In this document: positions 39,140-53,800 of the stretch, piece after piece
How the letters are laid out: every line of letters starts with the position of its first letter
Position numbering within the stretch: position 1 is the first letter of the stretch
Source of the DNA: Cruorifilaria tuberocauda
Taxonomy: Eukaryota; Nematoda; Chromadorea; Rhabditida; Onchocercidae
NCBI GenBank assembly: GCA_013365365.1
Contig: JABVXU010000042.1
Coordinates: 1-64,000 of the forward strand
Length of the DNA stretch: 64,000 nucleotides
Direction: 5' to 3'
Program-made: the position numbers and the translations under genes
Notes under the pieces: generated by a model
Told to the model about the DNA's origin: nothing
Seen by the model: the letters and a program-made list of their open reading frames with translations, nothing else
The model's database searches: none

Positions 39140-42100
39140 ATGTCGGAAGATTCGGATTTTGACGAAGAAGCTCACACAAAGTTATTAAACGCCATCAACG
39201 GCATGCGTAATGGTGTTGAAAAAGGACCTTTGATTAGAAAGTGTCGGAAAAAGGTTCAAGTTAAAGAACTAGTTGATTTGATACGGTCTACAAAGTTAGT
39301 GTTTTAAACTGATTTTCTTTATTTCATTTTTACAGCGCGCGAATCCGGAAGTGTTTGTTCCATTCATAGAAGCTAATGCTGATGTCAGACATAAATCGCT
39401 TATTTCAAGCTTGAAATTTGTTGCATTATTGTGTCGTTTAAATAAATTTCTCAAGCCATTTTCCTTCAATATCAGGAATACTGACGATGTGAAGAAGAAA
39501 TTGATAAAGAAGCCAGGAAAGAGAGCAGGAAAAGATGAACCGAGAACATTGCAAGCTCCATCTCATAGACTGATGCGGGAGAGGATTGAAAGTTCTATTG
39601 CATATGGTGAAATCCGGTATTATTTTTATCTACACTGCTTTGAATACATATGGTGGAATAAAAAAGTGCACGATGTTCAGTTTGAAGTTTTGGAGATTTC
39701 AGGCTACTTTTATTTATTACTGCAAATTAAGTACGGAAATTTTAATTAAGAACAAAGAGACCAATAATACAATTAAAGTATGGTTGCAGGAAAGACTTAG
39801 AAGAATGGGCTCCAATAGTTAAAAAAAATCGGCTTGCTGAACAGCTAGTATTTCCATTTGCTGAAGACCCACCAATTCAGCGAACAGCGTCAGATTTGGT
39901 GCTCTTTTTCAAGGTACGCTATTCATTTACTGTTTCGAGTTTTGATATAATAAAATTATGCGGAATACCACACTTTATTAGATATTTCAGTTATATCAGT
40001 GCAGGAGTATTCTGTGTATTATTCTCCATCATAGAAGTTGTATTCATGATGAGGACTTGAGAATAATTTCTGAATTTATAAATTAATTACAGCCAAGGAC
40101 ACCGATGGAAATAGAGTTGGCTAAGCTATTGAAAACATCAAGCAATAATCTTCGTGATGGTGAGGAATATACGGAAGCAGAATTAGAATTGATAAGGGCA
40201 ATGAGTCTAAAAGAGGTATTTTGTTTCAGGTTTTCTACCAGCAACAAGTGATTTTTTTTCTGGTAAACATTTGTAACTTGTATATTTGTTTAATTTTTTT
40301 ATGCAGGCAAAAGCAAAGTGGATTCAGTTGAAGAAAATGCGAGCTTTGGTAGGTTACCGAGAAGCAAAACTGAAGCGGCAGGCTAAAATCAAAAGCAAAT
40401 CGTTAGTTTAGTTACTTGTATCATCTGTGCTTATAATCTGCCTCCCAGCTGTAACCCTAGTAACACTCATTGTTATTATTCTTATTCGCCATACTACGTA
40501 ATTGTTAGAATATTTAAAAAAACTTTGGTTCTAAAAGTGTGTGATATAACTCGTTATAGATATCATCGACATATGAAACGTCAGAAGAGAAAACAATTGA
40601 TAAAAGAATTTGAAGAAATGATGGTAAAAAATCCAGAAGCTGCCAAAGAGAAGCTAGAAGAAATCGATCGGCAACGTATCTTGGTATTGTGACTCTCATT
40701 AAGGATAAAATTGATAGTAAATAAGTCAAGAATATTGGATGTTGCAGGAACGAGCAACCTTAAAACATCGCAACGGTGGGAAAGGTATCCAACAGCTGTC
40801 AAGGTATGCGAGCAAAAATAAGGACTTCAAAAAAATATATGAGGAGCAAATAAGATTGGGAAGAGAACTGGCCGGAAAGTATGGTCGCGAAAAAAATTCA
40901 GATTCTGATTCTGAAATAGAAATTACAAATACAGGAAAACCGACCAGTGCCAAAATGCTCGAGGTAATGCGTTCTTTGCCAATATAGCAAATGTAAATAT
41001 TTGAAAAAATAGATCTTTCAGTTCCTTAAATTACAGAAAGCAGCTGAAATGTTGGAGAAAGAAGAACATGAAAAAAAGTCTACAAAACCAGAGCTAAAGA
41101 CTAAACTTTATGAAATGAGGGAACAAAAACGGGAAACTCTTAGGAAAAGTGCATTGCAAGCCACTGATACTAAGTTCATATCTGACCCGAGGCATGAATT
41201 GGTATGTTGTTCGTAAATTTATGTTTGTAATTATGAAATATTCTGTAATTGGAAATCAAGTCCTCTTTATTTTTCCGAGCACATGTATTTGAGGGCAGTG
41301 ATGAGTCCAGAGTTTGCAAAGAAAAAGCTGTAGAAATGGAGCGGGGTCCGGAAGAAGCGACAAGTGGTGAAGAGCAATCGAATAAAGGGCAGCATCAGCG
41401 GCATGTCTCAGAAAATTCTGCACAGGATTGTGCTGAAAAGAAAGCTAATGAACAGTCCAAAAAAGACGACAAATTTTTGAAAAAGAAGAAAAGTTCTAAA
41501 ATGAAGAACAAAGTGTGTTTACTTCGTTATTTTTCTTTGGATTCTTTCTTTGTAGACATAAAATGGACAAGTTTGAATTTCTAAAATAAAAGTTTGATTT
41601 ATCTGATGAAATAAAAAAAGCTTTGGATATATTGATCAGATGACAAAGAATTGTTGATAATTTGCAGAAGACAAGTAAAGATGTAAAAGATGTGGATATC
41701 GATCAATTGTTCGACAGAGCTGAGAAGAAACTTGCTGAATATGTCTTAGAAGTATGCTCATATAATTTCTTTGTTTGGATATATTTGATTTGTTTTCTGC
41801 AGATTGGCTTTTAATTTTATGATATTTTGTGACATTTTCTATTTTAATACTGGTGTGCATGCCTATGAGAATGTCATGCGTAATTTTTCTGTCAGGTGTA
41901 ATCGTAATGAATTTTTCTTATTATACATACTTTTCTAGACTTATTGATGTTTATTTTTTTATTTGTTGCAACTGAAAATGGTAAGGTAAACGACTAAATA
42001 CACAGTTTTTAGAAATGTGAACTTTTGAAATTAGAAGAAAAAAACAAGTGTGGTCGGAATTTTTTGCCATCTGATGGACAAACAGTGATCTCCAAACAAA

Positions 42101-43515
42101 GTTAGTTTTTCTTGATTCTTGATTGTCATTGGAGAATCTGCTTAACTATATTTACTATATTTGTAGGAGAAAAGGAAGTTGCTGCAAAAACAGAGAAAGC
42201 AGTCACAGATATTTCTTTGGATCCAAGGCATTTTCTGCAAATCGAAACAATGACACTGCCACAAGTCTCGGCCGATTTTGTTGAGATTTTGGAAGGTATT
42301 AGTCGTCCTTAGTTTCTGCCTGTTTTATTATTTTTAATAATTTTCAATGGTTAGGCAGCGAAAATCGCATGAAAATAATGGGTTATATTTGGAGATCATA
42401 ATAGTTACGAAACATTGTTTATAGATCAGGCAGAGAATCAGGAAGAAATCATAGCTAAAGCATTCGAAGATGTTGATGTTATTGGTGATTTCGAAGCTGA
42501 AAAGGAAGCTGTAGAAGAAGCAGAAAATCCAAAAGATATCGACTTAACGCTTCAAGGATGGGGCTCTTGGACTGGACCAGGAATAACCGACAAGAAAAAA
42601 GACAGGTGAGATTTTGCGAATTTCTATTGGACTGCTTAAACATTGTTATTCATCTTTATTTCCTTCTGCACAACATCTTGTATTTAATGACGGATTAAAT
42701 ATAGAATATATTTTAGATTTGTAATTAAAGTACCGAGAAAGAAGAGGAAAGATGCTGGAAAAACAGGTTTGATTATATCGGAAGCAGTAGATTCATCTAT
42801 TGAGAAATTTCAATTGAAATCGGTAAGGATATTTCTTTGGAGTTGAATAAGTATAAAGGATGTTTATGATCAATAATCAACGTCTACATCACTAATCAGA
42901 AAAAAATTATTTTTTAATTATCGATTATTTCAATAATTATCAGCGAATTATTCACGTTAATTTTTCAACGGTAGCGGTATTTGGGATAACAGCTGTTGTT
43001 TTTTCAAGTTAAAGAATAATTATGATGCAAAAATCTCACCACGGAAGGAAGAACAGTGCTAATGTTATTATGCAAATAACGAGAAGATCAAAATTTTCAA
43101 CATGAAACTTTAATTTACCAAATTTTTGAAAATGAATATGATCACAGAGAACAATGTAAATAATCTAATCATTCTAACGAGTAGTAGCTTTTTTCCATTT
43201 TCATGTTAGCACAAAATACCTATAATGCAGTTATTTAATTTCGATAATGGATATTTGGATGATACTCTTTCAGGTACCGTTCCCTTATACAACCGTTGAG
43301 GATTATGAAACTGTAGTGCGGCAGCCGTTAGGAAAAGAATGGAATCCACAAAGAGTTCATATGAAACTTATTCAGCCACAGATTGTGACGAAGGTATGTT
43401 TATTCTTTTTTAATTTACTTTTTGTATTGTAATGTTTCGTTTTTTTTAGGCGGGTAGAATAATCAAACCGCTAAACAGGAGTATATTGGAGAACGAATCT
43501 GACGAGGAGAAATAA
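39140..43515 (+). CDS. UTP14: UTP14, U3 snoRNP / small-subunit processome protein
   Basis: Exons: 39140-39294, 39476-39616, 39790-39913, 40093-40215, 40307-40401, 40560-40683, 40748-40963, 41037-41201, 41294-41512, 41668-41751, 42013-42100, 42167-42295, 42425-42605, 42717-42822, 43274-43393, 43450-43515; about 711 residues (human UTP14A is 771). It acts in the nucleolus in 18S rRNA processing, activating the helicase DHR1/DHX37. Family signatures: RTLQAPSHRLMRERIESSIA; FKPRTPMEIELAKLL; KAKWIQLKKMRALVGYREAK and KIKSKSYHRHMKRQKRKQ; RATLKHRNGGKGIQQLSRYA; LTLQGWGSWTGPGI near residue 600; VPFPYTTVEDYETVVRQPLG and EWNPQRVHMKLIQPQIVTKA with GRIIKPL at the C terminus. The middle (exons 9-12) is low-complexity, Lys/Glu-rich. 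The acceptor of exon 9 (TTTGAG) is the weakest junction. The start is the second of two closely spaced ATGs, in frame with the acidic SEDSDFDEE. AATAAA at 43546-43551. Confidence 0.95.
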
Positions 43516-43545
43516 ATATCTTGTTATTATTGATAAATTTCTTGA

Positions 43546-43551
43546 AATAAA
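43546..43551 (+). terminator. polyadenylation signal of UTP14
   Basis: AATAAA within AAATAAATAAA, 31 bases after the stop codon. Confidence 0.7.
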
Positions 43552-45340
43552 TAAATGATATCAATATTTTCGTATTATCTCTGATCGGGAACATGCAAGA
43601 ATAAAATCGCGAGATATAGATTCGTTGAGGTCTTTCAGGAATAAATATTTTTCTCGTTGTATTTGACACTTTTCAATACATACCTCGCTTCCATTTATTA
43701 GTACCAGCTTTAATAATGATGACATTTTTTCACATGATATTGGAGATTACAATTTTATTACGAATCTATCACTTTTTTAGTATCATTAGAGAATGGGTTG
43801 CAGGTTCGGATAACTTTCTGCCAATCTGATTTAGCACATTGCAGGCTTTGGATAATTGGTAAGAGCTATTATACATATGGTAACTATATTTTTTTTACAC
43901 TCGTTTTCTGCATCTTTTTTTTCGAAAATATATAATCATTAATATTGATGATAATAACATGAAGTGAGGAAGCAAGTTTTGCAGCAAAAATTAAACGCAA
44001 AAGATGGGATGAAGCAAAGATCTTTTTAGATACATTTAAAAATAGTAAATACAGTTTATCCATAATACCAAAAAAATATTTTTTGGGGTATATTCATCAA
44101 ATATTTGAACTTCCCTGCTACATTCCATAATGGATTTCTTGCTGTATGTGAATTCAAAATTGGAATATATAAGAGAGAAAAATGAGCAAGGATGAAATAG
44201 TGATGGTTGGATGTATTGTTTGATCAGCTTCCAGTTTTTACATGTATAAATAGACAGTAAGAGATTCGATTCAAATAGCACCATTACTGTTTACAGTTGC
44301 CATTTATGAACAATAAAATTGATTGTTGTCTGAATTTGATGAACACAGAGGAAGAGAGGAAATGAATGATACGATTGGTGAGGGAAAGAGAATAGTTTGT
44401 GGATGTTTAACATTCAACAATAATAGTAATAATGATAGCAATGGGTTGATATCGCTACTGTTCGACATTCTCTTCTCCATCAACAAACAATCATTGTTCT
44501 GTTATCATTCCTATACCTATCAATTTCTCAATATCTATTATTCATAATGATACGTAATGGAGTACTGATAAAAATGATATTTCACAAAAATTCTTACAAT
44601 TTAGTAGTATACTTTCTTCAATCTGTCATTTTTTAATAAATTTCGTTTAAGTAAAGTGACCTCAGTTTATTCTTATACATGCATTTTTTAATATAAATTT
44701 TTGATTTGCGTGAACCATTATTTTTATAATAACAATAGGAAATTAAGCTTTTCCTATTGATATTGTAATTTGGCAATGTTTCGGTTATCAATGCATTTAT
44801 CTAATCAATCTGATAACATTCGAGTTATTGGTGTAGTACACATTCTACCTTATCGTTTATCGGATCTTTGATCGAGAATATTTATTGAAAATATATAAAA
44901 TTATTTGCCGGACGACTCTGACTCGTTAATAAAGCATTGTTAAATTTTGAAATTACAATCATTCAAGGTTGACTATTTGCGCATTGTGCTTTTGATAATT
45001 ATCAATCTATTCATTTCAGTCTAAAATAAATCTTCTCTTCTATTTATTCAAATTCAAATGATATTTCCTTCCCTATTTTATGAATTCCTTTTAATTGTAG
45101 AGATTTTTCTGCTATGTTAAGAGAATTAAATGATTTAACTTTTGTCAGAGATACTTTAAGGATTATTTGATTTTAATTATCACTAAAACATTTTCATTTT
45201 CATTTATAAATTTTTGACTTTTTTAACGGAAAGAAAAAGCTTGAAATTTGAGTGTGCTTCTTTTTCTCGATATCTCGTTTTCCTTACTTCTCTCATATTT
45301 ATGAAGCATTTTTAATTAACATATTGTTTTCCATTTTTCA
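43552..45340. other. AT-rich intergenic region
   Basis: No gene found. Overlapping short frames on both strands at 44304-44547 run over an AAT/AAC-type repeat and are not believable as coding. Confidence 0.6.
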
Positions 45341-45600
45341 TATAGTGAGGCACTGAGTATGGGCATTGTTAACTAAGCTCTACTTGAACGAACAAAAGTT
45401 GATGATGAGTTCCGGTAGAGAGCTCCCTAGTCCCGATACATCCGTCTTTGTACCGGTAGATGCACTCGGATCGTCGTGCAACACCCTCGGCCAGCACCGA
45501 GCAATTCATCTCACAAATGACTATTTTCCCAGGCTTTACCTTTCTCGACTCTCTCTATCCTTCTCAGAGAGCTATTTCCGCTTCTCACCTTCTCTCTGAC
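45341..45600 (+). CDS. candidate 5' exon, possibly of the TRPA-like gene
   Basis: After a CATATAG acceptor (ending about 45343) the plus strand is unusually GC-rich for the region. After a five-codon upstream frame (MGIVN) it opens with two adjacent ATGs and reads MMSSGRELPSPDTSVFVPVD and then ALGSSCNTLGQHRAIHLTND, which looks like an authentic N-terminal sequence. The frame runs to a TGA at 45598-45600, but the part after about 45530 becomes Leu/Ser/Phe-rich. A donor that would join in phase to the next recognised exon (47877) is not clear; TACCG|GTAGAT lies within it but in the wrong phase for a direct join. It could be the first exon of the TRPA-like gene or a separate short gene. Confidence 0.4.
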
Positions 45601-47876
45601 TCTTCTTTCAACCATAACAATGAAAAATAGTTTGATGATAAACAACAAAATAAAGTGTCAGAAAATAGAGAAAATTATATTCAGTTATTCTCTTCTTTAA
45701 CCTCAAACTTCACTTCTTCAACGTGAACTCATCAAGGACTCTGTATGATAAAGGAGATGAAGCGTTGTTTCTTCTCGATCACTTCACTGAAGATAGTTTT
45801 GCTGTTTTGATAGTTGAAAGGATATTTTAGCATTTATTATAATAATTTTACAAATACTTCCTTCGTATAATGCGTTTACCTAACGTGAGTATCCATCTTA
45901 GTTACGTGATATATTCAATCGAATAGTGACGCTAATTAGCTGATTTCTCGGTCAGCGGAATTCAAAACATTTATCTGAAATGTTTCCTGCTTTTTCTACT
46001 CAGACTGATAGAGACCCAGAAGTCAATTGTTCCGGTATTTTTCTAGAATCCATCAATAATAAAATAATCCAAAATTTATAATAGAAAGAGGCGCATTTTG
46101 TAATAAATTAGAATATTTTTAGAAATTTAATTCATATATTGTTATAGCGATGGATCATTTATTTGCATCACAAATTTAACTCCCAAAGTGATATTCTCGT
46201 GGGAAAACTCTCATACTTCCCTTGTTTATATCTCTCATCATCGTTGGAGATATTTCTCTACTGATTGATTATTTGCCAGAGAAGATTGCATAATCAATTA
46301 ATTTCTCACTTCTCTTCTCGAAAATAACATCAAAATACAGATATCATACTTCTTTCACGTAATTTTACTCCAATATTGATTGATCGAGGAGTGAAATAGA
46401 ATAGGTAATAGAAGGTAAATGTAAAAAACGTAAGCATTGGCGTCTCTGTTTTGATTAAAAAAATCGATGTCAAACAGATGATTAACAGCAAATCAGTCCG
46501 ATTATATCCAAAAAAAGCTGGTAGTAATGCGTCATTTGCGCCTATAAAAATTAATAATGTGTTACTGATCTTTACGAACTGTTATAATCACTAAGCGTTC
46601 AAGAAGCACCGATAATTGGTTGGTTCACTCACTCAGACATTAATTTTTTATATTCCTACTGATAATATATTTTTATTTTCTTGTCCACTAATAACTTTTC
46701 ATTTCAATAAAAATATTGCAAATTTCATAGAGCTTTCCTCAGTCTTTATTTGATCCGAAATTCCATCTCATTTCTGCTAAAATTCCAAATGTCAATATTG
46801 TCGAAGGAATAATTTTTCATCTCTGACAGATTGTCTTCTTTAGCCAATTCGTTTGTTCAATTTAGGAAATTTTTATATGACTTTGAAAGGATGTAATCAT
46901 TTTGTTAGCTACGATTCAATGAACGGCTTAACTGACTCTTTAAAATATGCCTATTTATTGATTCATTTTGTTTATTTTCTGGCATTTCTTGAACACAAAC
47001 AATTTCAACCTTTTCCCACATTATGAGGAAGAGAGAAAACAGTTTCTTCATTCAACAACCCTATTTAATAACTTATTTTTCAATCTAATAATTAATAAAA
47101 CATAAAGGATGTTTTTTCCTCTCTCTTTCTCTCTCTCTCTCCATAGTTTCATAATACACAGCATATTAGAGGGCAACTTTATTTTCGATAATTTTTACGC
47201 TGATACTTAAATAATTCCTGTAATCAGTTATCTACAAGAAGCTTTTAATTGTTATGAGATGAATTCTGAAAAGAATATTCCACATTGTATGCTATTTGTC
47301 GTATTCAATTCATTGGGATTGTTAAGGATAAAAGTGAATTTGAGAATGTAATTGATTTGAAGTGATGGCTGGGATGGATATATTCGAGAGCAATGACTTA
47401 AACGATTTTCTCGAATGTCCCAATCCATTTGACGTCTTTCGTCCCTTTTTTGCACTCTCTTTCCTTGGCTCTTCCCATCCAGTGAAGTCTTATTGGTTAG
47501 CTTAGGCCTATAGTAGGCCTCTGTCTGAATTTAGCCTAGGCTCCTCCTCCATTTCCCTCTAATTACATCCATGAGCACATAAAACTGAATTGGAACTGAA
47601 TTTTATATGAAACACTCTTACCCATCCCAGTCTCCCCTATAATTTTGTAACTTTTCCAAATAGGCACATCGGATAGATGCACCACCAATCAGTTGTTCAT
47701 CATTTCCTTTTTCCGTTTATTTGATTACTGTATTTTTTTTGGCTTGTCTAATTTATAGAATGCGGAAGCGATCGATTGATATGCAGTTGTTTTTGATTGG
47801 AATTGCGTCTAATTAAAAAAACATTATTGAAAGAAGTTTTGAAAATATTTTTCAACAGAAATTTCAACTAATGTAG
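45601..47876. other. non-coding, probably intron of the TRPA-like gene
   Basis: AT-rich, with a CT-rich tract at 47119-47142. A 49-codon open frame without ATG ends at about 45831 (part: TLYDKGDEALFLLDHFTEDS); it could be chance. Nothing else can be supported. Confidence 0.45.
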
Positions 47877-50800
47877 GATTGAGGGAAAAGGCAGTATAAA
47901 GAAGTCAAGAATCAACGCCAAACAAAATCCGTTTGAACAAAGTTCAATGCATGTTTCGGAAGATATACCACGCAGGTATCTTATGTATTGATTTACCTTT
48001 AGCAGTCCTCATTTTCTCTCCTTCATAGGTTTATATTGATTACTTTTATTTTATTTGACACTAAATTTCAGATTTAAAATTTCCTTCTTAATTTATGATT
48101 TATTAGTATCAGTAAGATTTTAAGATTTTCAAATTACTTTCGTAAAGTTCATATCGCATCATATCAAATAATTACATCAATATCATATCAAATCGGGGTC
48201 ATAATCACAAATACACGTGAAAATAACACAAAGTGTTATTATGTAAAAGTTAAACATACGCAGACATAAATACAAAAAACCAGTCTTACCGTAGTCATTA
48301 CATCACTAGTAAACATTGGTGACAGTAAAATTGGAAGGATAGGAAAGAATGTGATGAATGAATGATTCAGTGGTTTGTGGTTCGATACAGTTTACATCTG
48401 ATTTTCTTAATCATACAAACTGGCAAGTATTCTGATAGCATTAGAAAATTTCAACAATAAATTATTACATATCATCATTTACTCAAAATGATAATCACTT
48501 CTGAATTTGTCATGGAAGCCTAAAAATTTTTCGTTGAACGCTAACTTTGGGAAAAACATATTTCCTGACATTTTATATTTTTCCCATCATTATGATTTAA
48601 GTTATAGGAAGATATTTGCGTTGTAATAACTTAAACTTCTTTATTCTCTTTGAATGAAATAACCTAATCGGACAGATAAGAATAATTGTATCTTTGGTAT
48701 ATTCAATAGCTATATGATAAGAAGCAATATGATATGAAAGCTTTAAAATTCAATTCAAAAATATGCTTTTCGATAGAATTTCCAATAATGTGGTTTGAAT
48801 ATATATAAATGTTTTCCATTATTTTACTACAGCGTTAGGGGGAATGAGAAATATTGTTATTATTGTTTTATTAAAATTTAAGTAGTAAATAATGAACCAT
48901 TTATTAGAAAGTTTTTCCGAAAGTGCCAAACAGCTGCACAATTTTTTTTTGTATTCTTAAACTCATTTATAAAATATCACAGTTTGTGAAGTTTTCCTCC
49001 AGATGTTAGCAATATTCTCACACATTTTTTCGTTTAGTTTTGCCGAATGCTTTCTTTCACATCTCAGCTAATCTATCACATGTTGGCTTCTTTGAGTCAA
49101 ATCAAAATAATTTAATGATTGAATTTTAAAAGCATCTCGAAGCATTCAATTTCCAAAAAGATAGACTTTTAAAGTAGATTGTTAGACATATTTTGAACAT
49201 GTTAATAGCGCAAAATATTAGTTTTGATACCTGAGGAGAACTAATGAAAAGTTCAGGTATTTTTTCCGGAAAATAAAACAAAGTGAGTCAACAAATTCAA
49301 CAGGTTATTTTAAGAGGGAGAAATTTTAATATTTCCATCATATCGAGCCAGAAAAAGATAGCATCAATGCAAATTATTCTTTCAGAATAAAGCACTACGA
49401 ACTGAATTAGGCTTAATTGGTATTGCAAGTAAGGAATAAAATGATCATACTGAGTTATTATCTTTGAAAAAGTATTATTGCATGGCTTTCTGTTAAAATG
49501 AACATTTTATTGGAATTTAAATCTTTTTAAATTAATTTTTAATAATAGTGACATTTCTCGACGTTTTTAACGACAAATTTTATTTGAAGCTTACTCAGTG
49601 AAACAAAGAAATCAATGAGAATTTAACGGAAAATCCTTTTTTTTTGTTAATAGCATAAAAGCACTGATGCATGCTGAACGTTTTATTACTTTTTTGCATG
49701 AGTTAGATAGCTAAGATCCAGTGTGGATATTATCATTATTTCCTCTTCTTTAACTGATAAGAGGGAGTTAGCCATTCTAGCTCATGAAAAGAGGTATTTT
49801 TTCTTTTAATCCATTTAATTTTAAGCAATGTCTATCTTTATCATATTTTCATAACTATTTTATTGCATCTATCTTATCCTATTGCATAACCATCGTTCTC
49901 TTAGTGATTACTTATGAGCTAATTGCATCTATTCTACTGATCTCAGCATTTTACAGCATAGAAATTCTTTTTCCGATTATGATTGATTCACTGAATTTAA
50001 TATTCGTCACTGTAATATAGTGAAAAAAGTCCAGTTCGTCTTCATTTGTAACAGCAACTGTTATTATAGCGTAAGAAATTTTCTCTTTTTAAAAAAATAT
50101 CAACAAAATTATGGGAAAGATAAATCACTACTCTTTTATTATTTTAATAAAGTCAAATGTTTATTGTGATATTTTTTGTTGCAAATATGAATTTAGCTAT
50201 TACTAGTGCAAAATGCTGATACTCAAGCATAATAAAGCTTAAATATCAATTAAACTGTTCGAAATGTCGTTTAATTTATTATATTATTAAAAATCATACA
50301 ATTTCGAGCATAAATGCTAAAAACATGATAATATCACATGATAATTCGGTATAGTTGATCAATGTGAAACATTGAGATTAAAAAATCAAATTTGGTTTCA
50401 TTGATTGATGCTTTAACGAGCAATAATGAGAGTCATTAATGATACTAAGCATTGAGGTAAAAGAAGAGAAGTGGTCAGGTAAATCAATAATTTAATTTCC
50501 TATAAATTTGAATAATCTGTGAAATAAATATCCCTTCGTTTTAACGATCATAGAGAGCAAATCAATAGATTGATCATTTAATGATATGCCAATTTGTGGA
50601 TCGTTTTATTGCATCAATTCTTTCAAATGGATATCATCGAGGAAAGAGGAGTAGTTTAATCTCTTCTTTGCCTTCTTTTCGCATTTCAACATCGATTTGT
50701 TGTCCTTAATTACCACCCATTTTAGCCTTACGAAAAAGGATGGAAAAGGTTTTATGAAAAAGAAGAAAAGAGTAATTTTGTCAACGAAAGTCTCTGAAAT

Positions 50801-53800
50801 TTTAAAATGTTTCCCTTTCTTCATATCATTAAAATTTGATAAAATTAAAAACAAGCAGAATATATTACTTTTATTTTCACTCACTCTTATCATTCACTTC
50901 TGATTAAATTAGTAAAAAGGTATTTGAAAGTATGAAAGGTCGGTATCATCCAATCACTACATCACTGAAGGTATGGCAACAATCATGATAGGTTAAGTTT
51001 TTTATATTCTTCTTCAATATAGCATATTACATCAAACCCTTTTTCATCTTAGAATTCTCATATCAAAAATGAATTTGAAATCAGAATTCTTTCCTTTCGC
51101 GGGAAGGAATCATAAGAGAAAGTTATAGAATATCTAAAATGTGGTTTCAAATATTGTATATGAAATACATGATTGCTGTTTGTAAAAGCAAAGGAAACTG
51201 CCGAAGGTCAAATAAATGATTATTCACGGTGAGTATCATAACATTTTCTAGGAATTACGTATGCTGTTCAGTCACTATTGTAATACATTAACTTAAAATT
51301 CATAATAACTTAATCATTGTCTGATCGTTTGTTAATCGATCAAAAAAATTATTACTGATATTAATTTCATAGATTTCATTATTCAAGTCATATAAGTCCG
51401 AATGACATTTTTCTGTCGATGTTGGGAAATACTTCTCCTTATTACGGTAATTGTTCGATCATAATTAACTGCTGCTTCATCTAATTTTTGATTTAATAAA
51501 ATAATATAATAAACGGAAAGAACAACATACTTTGTTTCATCGTAAAATAATTTAAAATGCTTCTACTTTCTTTCGAATATGACAATTAGCAATATCAAAA
51601 CAATGGTGGTATCACTTGATATGATAAGAGAATGCTTTTCGAAATTTGGATATTACTAACTCATTTTAATTTAATCGTACTTACGGCGTGCTTTTTGTGA
51701 TAGATTATTTCTATGACTTTTAAGTCTATTGCAAAACAGCTTTTCGTTTTCATTACATTAATGCTATCAATGAATTAGCAAATTAAATGTCTTAATTTGA
51801 CTACTGAAGGATAATTTATAAACGGTATAAGCGATAATTTTAATTTCGCTAATTTTATAAGTGATAACTTCTTTTAATCTTAATATTCAAGAAATTTTGC
51901 CAATTTCATATGCCATAATTTGACTATTAAAGCATGAAAAATGAGAATACGGTTTCAAGTTCAATTATTTGGTAAGTGTCATTCAGCTGCAATATTTTAA
52001 AGCAATTCAAATAATCGTACTATGATCAGATATCAGTAATGCATTTACGATTAGTTATCATCAAGCAGTAAATAAGGTTATTAATGACATCTCTTTTCAA
52101 AAGAAAAAGTAGGAAACTTTTTAAAATTAAGATTCTGACTGGATTTTGCTCGTGCCATTCATATTTTAATGGCCTTGAATTCAACTGCTAGTTAATTTGC
52201 TAATTCATTAGTTCATCACTGTATTATTATGATAGCTACTGTAGTATTCTCGTTTCATAATTCTGAAATAATCTCTCAAATCAATTTATTTAAATGTTTA
52301 TTTTGCCTCACCAGTATTCCTGCAATTTTTAGGTTAGATTTGATATAACAACAACAGTTATAAACAAATATTCCACTCTTTTATGATGAATACATAGTTT
52401 AAAGCATCTCATCTAACTTATTTTATCAGTTGTTGTAATCAGACCTATCTATCTCCTCCTCTCTCTCTCTCTCTCTTTCATTTCTCTTCTCTTTTTCAAA
52501 TCGAATTTTCACATCACTTAAATTGTCTCCCTATCTTTTATTATTAAATCATTAATCATATTTCCATACTCAATGATTAATTAATCATTCAATCATTTAT
52601 TGTTGAATTTTTAGGTTAAATTTGATTAACTAATTCGGATTAAATATATACACCCTCTTTACGTAAACAAGCCGTGTCACGTGGGTTATTGATTATAAAT
52701 CATACGATCAAATAGTTTAACATTTGGTCCTTAGGTTTCTTAGATATCTCTTGAAAGTGATAGCTTCGTTAATTATTAGAAAATTTCTGCTTTCTAATAC
52801 CATATTTAATCATTCTGTTGCAAAATTACGATTATATTCCAGCCTCGTCATTCTGGCTCAGCTAATAGAGGCTTAACTCAGCACTGAAAATTAGGAAGTA
52901 TCAACGAAACGATTGAATGCCTACTCAGGCTTATATGAATTGAATGAAACAATCAGCAATAATAATTCCCGAACTTACACGATTGATGGCAAATAACGAC
53001 GAAATATTGAAACCGTTCGTTTTTAGCATTTAATTGGAGAAAATGGAAAGGAGGAATGGATTAATTTTACTTTAACAATCAATGAATATCATGTATAATT
53101 GATTGATTAATCCCATATATATTCGGTATATAAAGTTTTATTTCAAATTAGCTCTAAGCTCGGTGTATGGATATATAGCTCTTCTGATTAGTTAAAACTG
53201 AACTGAATATTTAAAATAATTGATATAAAAAAAATTCATTTTAGGCATAGAATTGTCGTAGTGCTTCTGGTCAGGTTAACTGATGAGCCAATCGGAGAAT
53301 ATTACTCTGTGATATTGTAGAGACTACAATACTTTCGTCCTTCGTCCTTTTATAAATTAGGGAGAAAGGCTATTGATGAATGATAATGCAATTAATATCT
53401 AATGTTTAACCATTATAATTGATTAAGAAGGACCGGTACATTTTTCTGAAATGTAAACAGATACAACGATTCAATCGATAGAGTTATCAGTTGTGAAGGT
53501 CTTTGTTGCTAGTTTGCTAGTATTGAAATGAAATTAAGTTGATTCTAAAGCGAAATCTAAAACTAAAATGGATTCCGAATAATTTTAAGAAATTTAAAAT
53601 ATGATTATATTTAGTAAAGAAAAAGTTGATAATGCTATTACACGTATTATAGCTGTAGCAGAGATTTCTACAGTAGCCGTACACGGAGAATACAGTCTGA
53701 TGATCGAATTGTTTATTTCTTTCGATACGGTAAATTTAAATCTAACAGTTATGAATCATCCTAGGATTCTACCCAACATATATCACTATGTTGCAATAGT

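Noticed and set aside
39336..39475. Earlier acceptor for UTP14 exon 2 (ACAG before CGCGCG)
   Set aside because: In the phase set by exon 1 it runs into TAG after about ten codons; the acceptor at 39475 restores the conserved frame.
41249..41293. Extending UTP14 exon 9 back to the ATG at 41249
   Set aside because: The preceding codons (MEIKSSLFF...) are intron-like and exon 8 must be joined; an acceptor at 41293 keeps frame.
48376..48395. GGTTCGATAC as a tRNA B box
   Set aside because: No A box or cloverleaf arms can be drawn around it; other TTCGA matches in the window also fail.
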